From Rickettsiales bacterium UBA2645 (GTDB lineage Bacteria > Pseudomonadota > Alphaproteobacteria > Rickettsiales > UBA1997), in assembly GCA_002359655.1 (NCBI GenBank), contig DENL01000048.1, forward strand, positions 1-8,680: DNA of 8,680 nt. Direction: 5' to 3'. The notes below the pieces were generated by a model, which made no database searches, was not told the origin of the DNA, and saw nothing but the letters and a program-made list of their open reading frames with translations. The translations under genes and the position numbers were made by a program. Of this stretch, positions 6,530 through 8,680 are shown piece by piece; the stretch's first letter is position 1; every line of letters begins with the position of its first letter.

Positions 6530-7874
6530 GATTTTTTTTCCAAATTTCTAATTCGCGTAAAGCTCTTTGGCTGTAGGCCTCTTTGCGATTGGCTTTATTG
6601 ATTTTTTCTTCCAAATTTTCAAACAAACCGAAATTTACATTCATTGGTTGAAAGTCAAGCCCTTCGTGACCAAAAGTTATGTGATTTAAAAGCGCACCAA
6701 TTGCTGTTTTAGAATTTGGCGTTTTTAGCGCAAAATCTTTGGCAAGAAAAATTCCGCAAAGCAAGCCCATCGCAGCTGATTCGACATAACCTTCAACACC
6801 AGTAACTTGGCCAGCAAATAAAATATTGGGCGATTTTTTGAAGCGTAAAAATTCGTCTAAAAGTTTTGGCGAATTAATAAAAGTGTTGCGGTGAATTCCA
6901 CCAAAGCGGGCAAATTCTGCGTTTTCAAGCCCAGGAATTTTACGAAAAATGCGCTGCTGATCGCCATATTTCATTTTAGTTTGAAAGCCAACGATGTTGT
7001 AAAGCGTGCCAATTTTATTATCTTGGCGCAGCTGAATCACCGCGTAAGGCTTACCAGCACGGTTTTTAGAAAATTGCGCCTCGTTTTCTAAAGGCTTGAT
7101 GTGGGGATTGGTCAGCCCAACTGGCTTCATCGGGCCAAAACGCAACGTCTCGCGGCCACGACTGGCCATCACTTCAATTGGCAAGCAGCCATCAAAATAA
7201 GGTGTGTCTTTTTCCCAATCTTTAAATTCGGTTTTTTCAGCCGCGAGCAAATCGTCAACAAATTCAAAATATTGTTCTTTGTTTAGCGGACAATTTATGT
7301 AATCAAAACCTTCACCTTTATCGTAGCGCGACTGAAACCAAGCTTTAGAAAAATCAATTGAGTCTTTGTAAATAATTGGCGCGATGGCATCAAAAAAAGC
7401 TAAATGCTCGCAGCCAGAATTTTCTAAAATTGATTTACTAAGCGTGTCAGAAGTCAGCGGCCCTGTTGCGATAATCCATTTTTCATTTGAGTTGGTTGGC
7501 AACTCTGCAATTTCACGGCGCGAAATTTTTACCTTGCCAGTTTTTAAAAGTTCATTTTCGATGAATTTTGAAAAACCCTCGCGATCCACCGCCAAAGCTG
7601 ATCCAGCCGGCACTTTATTGGCATCGGCCGAACGCATCACCAAAGAATCAAGCAGTCGCATTTCTTGATGCAGCAAACCAATTGCAGTTGTGACATCGTC
7701 AGAGCGCAAAGAATTTGAACAAACCAACTCGGCAAAATCGGCAGTGCGATGGGCAAAAGTTTTACGCTTCTCATCACGCATTTCAAACACCTCAACCTCA
7801 AACCCTCGAGAAGCCAACTGCCACGCCGCCTCAGAACCCGCAAGCCCCGCACCGATAATATTAACTTTTGTCAT
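6498..7874 (-). CDS. trmFO: TrmFO, folate/FAD-dependent tRNA (uracil-54-C5)-methyltransferase
   Basis: TrmFO (formerly Gid) makes 5-methyluridine at position 54 of tRNA using methylenetetrahydrofolate and FADH2, replacing the SAM-dependent TrmA. The N-terminus carries the FAD-binding Rossmann motif GAGLAGSEAAW (8-18) followed by VEVFEMR (27-33), the family signature FAELVCSNSLRSDD (47-60) with C52, and DGCLPIEVMASRGRETLRFGP (from D228) with C230. These two Cys correspond to the functionally important C53 and C226 of B. subtilis TrmFO. The stretches RQDNK...NIVGFQTK and FAGQVTGVEGYVESAAMG are further hallmarks. Its 458 residues are close to the family norm of about 440-470. It is the first gene of a minus-strand cluster, ahead of the CA-like lipoprotein and the ankyrin protein. 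A terminator upstream isolates it from the TRL-like gene, so its promoter should lie in 7875-7921. The start has an AT-rich leader without Shine-Dalgarno. Confidence 0.96.
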   Translation of the reverse strand: MTKVNIIGAGLAGSEAAWQLASRGFEVEVFEMRDEKRKTFAHRTADFAELVCSNSLRSDDVTTAIGLLHQEMRLLDSLVMRSADANKVPAGSALAVDREGFSKFIENELLKTGKVKISRREIAELPTNSNEKWIIATGPLTSDTLSKSILENSGCEHLAFFDAIAPIIYKDSIDFSKAWFQSRYDKGEGFDYINCPLNKEQYFEFVDDLLAAEKTEFKDWEKDTPYFDGCLPIEVMASRGRETLRFGPMKPVGLTNPHIKPLENEAQFSKNRAGKPYAVIQLRQDNKIGTLYNIVGFQTKMKYGDQQRIFRKIPGLENAEFARFGGIHRNTFINSPKLLDEFLRFKKSPNILFAGQVTGVEGYVESAAMGLLCGIFLAKDFALKTPNSKTAIGALLNHITFGHEGLDFQPMNVNFGLFENLEEKINKANRKEAYSQRALRELEIWKKNHEKNSFIFLS

Positions 7875-7891
7875 TTAATTTTTTTAAAGAA

Positions 7892-7920
7892 ATTTTATCT
7901 CAAATTCAAATTTTCAGACA
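7892..7920 (-). promoter_or_regulatory. Candidate promoter for the trmFO cluster
   Basis: The 47 bp between the trmFO start and the upstream terminator must hold the trmFO promoter if the terminator is efficient. Read on the minus strand, TAAAAT (7897 to 7892) matches five of six bases of the TATAAT -10 box and lies 17 bp from the ATG. No convincing -35 box is present at the expected distance. In such AT-rich sequence this match is only suggestive. Confidence 0.25.
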
Positions 7921-7921
7921 G

Positions 7922-7963
7922 AAAAAAACCGACGGCTCCATAATTCGGAACCGCCGGTTTTTT
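7922..7963 (-). terminator. Intrinsic terminator of the TRL-like lipoprotein gene
   Basis: Read on the minus strand, ACCGGCGGUUCC (7958 to 7947), loop GAAUUAU, and GGAGCCGUCGGU (7939 to 7928) form an uninterrupted 12 bp stem with two G-U wobbles, followed directly by a run of U (to 7922). On the plus strand the same positions become A-C mismatches, so the structure is optimised for minus-strand RNA. The stem begins about 30 bp past the stop codon of the lipoprotein gene and lies 47 bp upstream of trmFO, separating the two transcripts. An A-run on the 5' side may also allow weak plus-strand use, but no plus-strand gene reads into it. Confidence 0.88.
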
Positions 7964-7988
7964 GCAATGATACAGTTTGCGAGACCTA

Positions 7989-8294
7989 TTAATTTCCTCT
8001 AACAATTTTGCACATTCTTCTGTATCCAGGTGCTACAGAGATCTCATCTTCAACACTTATTATATCTGTAATTTCAGCATTTTTCTTGGCAGATTCGACT
8101 GTGATGTCAGCATTTGAGTAAAATAAGCTGACAGGAAAACGGTATTCAGCGCAAGCTTTTCCTTCTTTCAAAGACTTTGATCCTTTTATTGGAAGCTTTT
8201 CATACTGAAAATGATCCAAATCAGTATATCTAACAGTATGGCAAGAAGATAGGGTCATTATAAGAACAGTTGCAATACTGAGTCTAATTTTCAT
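7989..8294 (-). CDS. Small TRL-like family lipoprotein
   Basis: A 101-residue protein with a clear lipoprotein signal peptide: MKIRLS start, hydrophobic core to residue 15, lipobox LSSC with C18, then His-Thr. It is probably exported and lipid-anchored. The C-terminal half reads GKACAEY, then ADITVESAKKNAEIT, then DIISVED. This matches the layout I know for TRL-like proteins (Pfam TRL): a GxAxC segment, then a GDASI..AaKknagI..I..VD-like block. The role of TRL-like proteins is unknown; they are small envelope lipoproteins. C48 and C95 could form a disulphide after lipidation at C18. The gene is monocistronic, with its own terminator downstream and no minus-strand gene directly upstream. The family call is from pattern memory and moderate; the lipoprotein call is firm. 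Confidence 0.7.
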   Translation of the reverse strand: MKIRLSIATVLIMTLSSCHTVRYTDLDHFQYEKLPIKGSKSLKEGKACAEYRFPVSLFYSNADITVESAKKNAEITDIISVEDEISVAPGYRRMCKIVRGN

Positions 8295-8430
8295 TTTTTT
8301 AATTTTTGAGTTGATAGATAAGTAAGTGGTGACCTTAGGGGTTAAGATCGCGGCGCAGTTAAAGGTTGATTGAAAAAGAAAGCAAATAAAATTTGTTTTA
8401 GTCCAAATTAGACAATCTTACCTAATGCTT
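8295..8430. other. Non-coding upstream region of the lipoprotein gene
   Basis: No open frame of useful length, tRNA or repeat is visible here. The region should contain the promoter of the lipoprotein gene. On the minus strand, TTGCTT, a 17-base spacer and TTAACT (about 8383 to 8355) is the best-spaced box pair I find, but the -10 match is poor, so I do not call it. The bases next to the ATG are nearly pure A/T, with no Shine-Dalgarno sequence. Confidence 0.5.
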
Positions 8431-8490
8431 GATCTAATCACCCTCCCCTTGAGGGAGGGTCGACGAACGAAGTGAGTCGGGGCGGGGTCA
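8431..8490 (+). repeat. Left arm of a 60 bp perfect inverted repeat
   Basis: This 60 bp segment is the exact reverse complement of 8621-8680, with pairing stopping at the inner edge (8491 G against 8620 T). It is far richer in G+C than its surroundings. Internally it has an 8 bp stem (ACCCTCCC 8440-8447, loop CTTGA, GGGAGGGT 8453-8460) and a CGAC/GTCG pair (8461-8464, 8476-8479). Its CCCTCCCC beginning is also roughly complementary to its GGGGCGGGG end. It looks like a dispersed palindromic repeat unit (REP- or RPE-like). Confidence 0.85.
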
Positions 8491-8620
8491 GAATAGAAAA
8501 ATTAAGATTTTTTAATTTTTGATTTTTTGAAAAATTATTAATTTTGTAGCATTTTTTTAAAAATATTCAGACAGCAATATTTAAAAAAATTAAAATTAGG
8601 GAATTCTTAAAAGTAGCTTT
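8491..8620. repeat. AT-rich core with two hairpins between the inverted arms
   Basis: A 130 bp core, almost entirely A/T, lies between the arms. It has a perfect 9 bp stem (AAAAATTAA 8497-8505, TTAATTTTT 8512-8520) and a longer stem (8551-8567 with 8576-8590, loop CAGACAGC, two-base bulge). There is no coding frame and no transposase. The core could be the body of a non-autonomous MITE-like element, or simply spacer between two independent copies of a repeat. Confidence 0.5.
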
Positions 8621-8680
8621 TGACCCCGCCCCGACTCACTTCGTTCGTCGACCCTCCCTCAAGGGGAGGGTGATTAGATC
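8621..8680 (-). repeat. Right arm of the 60 bp perfect inverted repeat
   Basis: Exact reverse complement of 8431-8490 over all 60 bp. The window ends with its last base, so whether the repeat extends further right cannot be seen; on the left side the next outward bases are 8430 T and 8429 T. With the left arm it could fold into a very stable cruciform or stem of about 60 bp. Confidence 0.85.

Noticed and set aside
7384..7943. Several 60-95 codon plus-strand frames opposite trmFO and its upstream region
   Set aside because: They are shadows of the conserved TrmFO N-terminus; their peptides are low in hydrophobic structure and match no family.
8431..8490. Rho-independent terminator for a plus-strand gene
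   Set aside because: GC-rich hairpins are present, but no plus-strand gene ends nearby and no T-run directly follows the stems.
8431..8680. Complete insertion sequence with terminal inverted repeats
   Set aside because: The 130 bp core has no coding capacity for a transposase, and no target-site duplication can be seen because the window ends at the repeat.
8431..8680. CRISPR array
   Set aside because: There are only two repeat copies, in inverted orientation with one long AT-rich spacer; CRISPR repeats are direct and regularly spaced.
2..8680. A novel multi-gene defence or secretion system
   Set aside because: The genes fall into housekeeping functions plus unrelated envelope or ankyrin proteins; no nuclease, toxin-antitoxin, reverse transcriptase, ATPase-effector pair or secretion component is present.

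Overview
The window is AT-rich and densely coded. It looks like a chromosomal segment of an alphaproteobacterium, most probably a host-associated one of the Rickettsiales/Holosporales type. That placement is an inference from five things: base composition, a palindromic repeat inserted in frame in a housekeeping gene, an ankyrin-repeat protein, an alphaproteobacterial style of XerC and TrmFO, and a decayed transposase fragment. No 16S rRNA or other decisive taxonomic marker is present.

Layout, left to right. (1) Positions 2-136 hold the N-terminal part of a transposase-like reading frame, open at the left edge and ending inside the 3' end of the next gene. (2) A minus-strand pair reads from 3158 to 123: a secreted phytochelatin-synthase-like cysteine protease with an intact Cys-His-Asp triad, then, 11 bp on, a UvrD/PcrA DNA helicase. 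Domain 1B of the helicase carries about 20 extra residues encoded by an imperfect palindrome. (3) The tyrosine recombinase xerC is on the plus strand, divergent from the protease gene with a 25 bp gap. It ends directly against the convergent ankyrin gene, with no base between the two stop codons. (4) A minus-strand cluster reads 7874 to 4120: trmFO (tRNA m5U54 methylation), an alpha-carbonic-anhydrase-like lipoprotein overlapping it by 32 bp, and a 564-residue ankyrin/coiled-coil protein 13 bp further on. (5) A minus-strand TRL-like small lipoprotein at 7989-8294 has its own well-formed intrinsic terminator, separating it from the trmFO cluster. (6) The last 386 bp have no gene. They hold a plain AT-rich stretch and then two perfect 60 bp GC-rich inverted repeat arms (8431-8490 and 8621-8680) around a 130 bp AT-rich core that itself contains hairpins.

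How the genes relate. There is no clear single pathway. Helicase, XerC and TrmFO are housekeeping functions (repair, chromosome dimer resolution, tRNA modification). The three envelope or secreted proteins (PCS-like protease, CA-like lipoprotein, TRL-like lipoprotein) and the ankyrin protein are the accessory content. I see no CRISPR array, tRNA, rRNA, prophage or recognisable defence system. The most unusual items are the carbonic-anhydrase homologue with altered zinc-ligand positions, the gene-embedded palindrome, and the terminal inverted-repeat structure.
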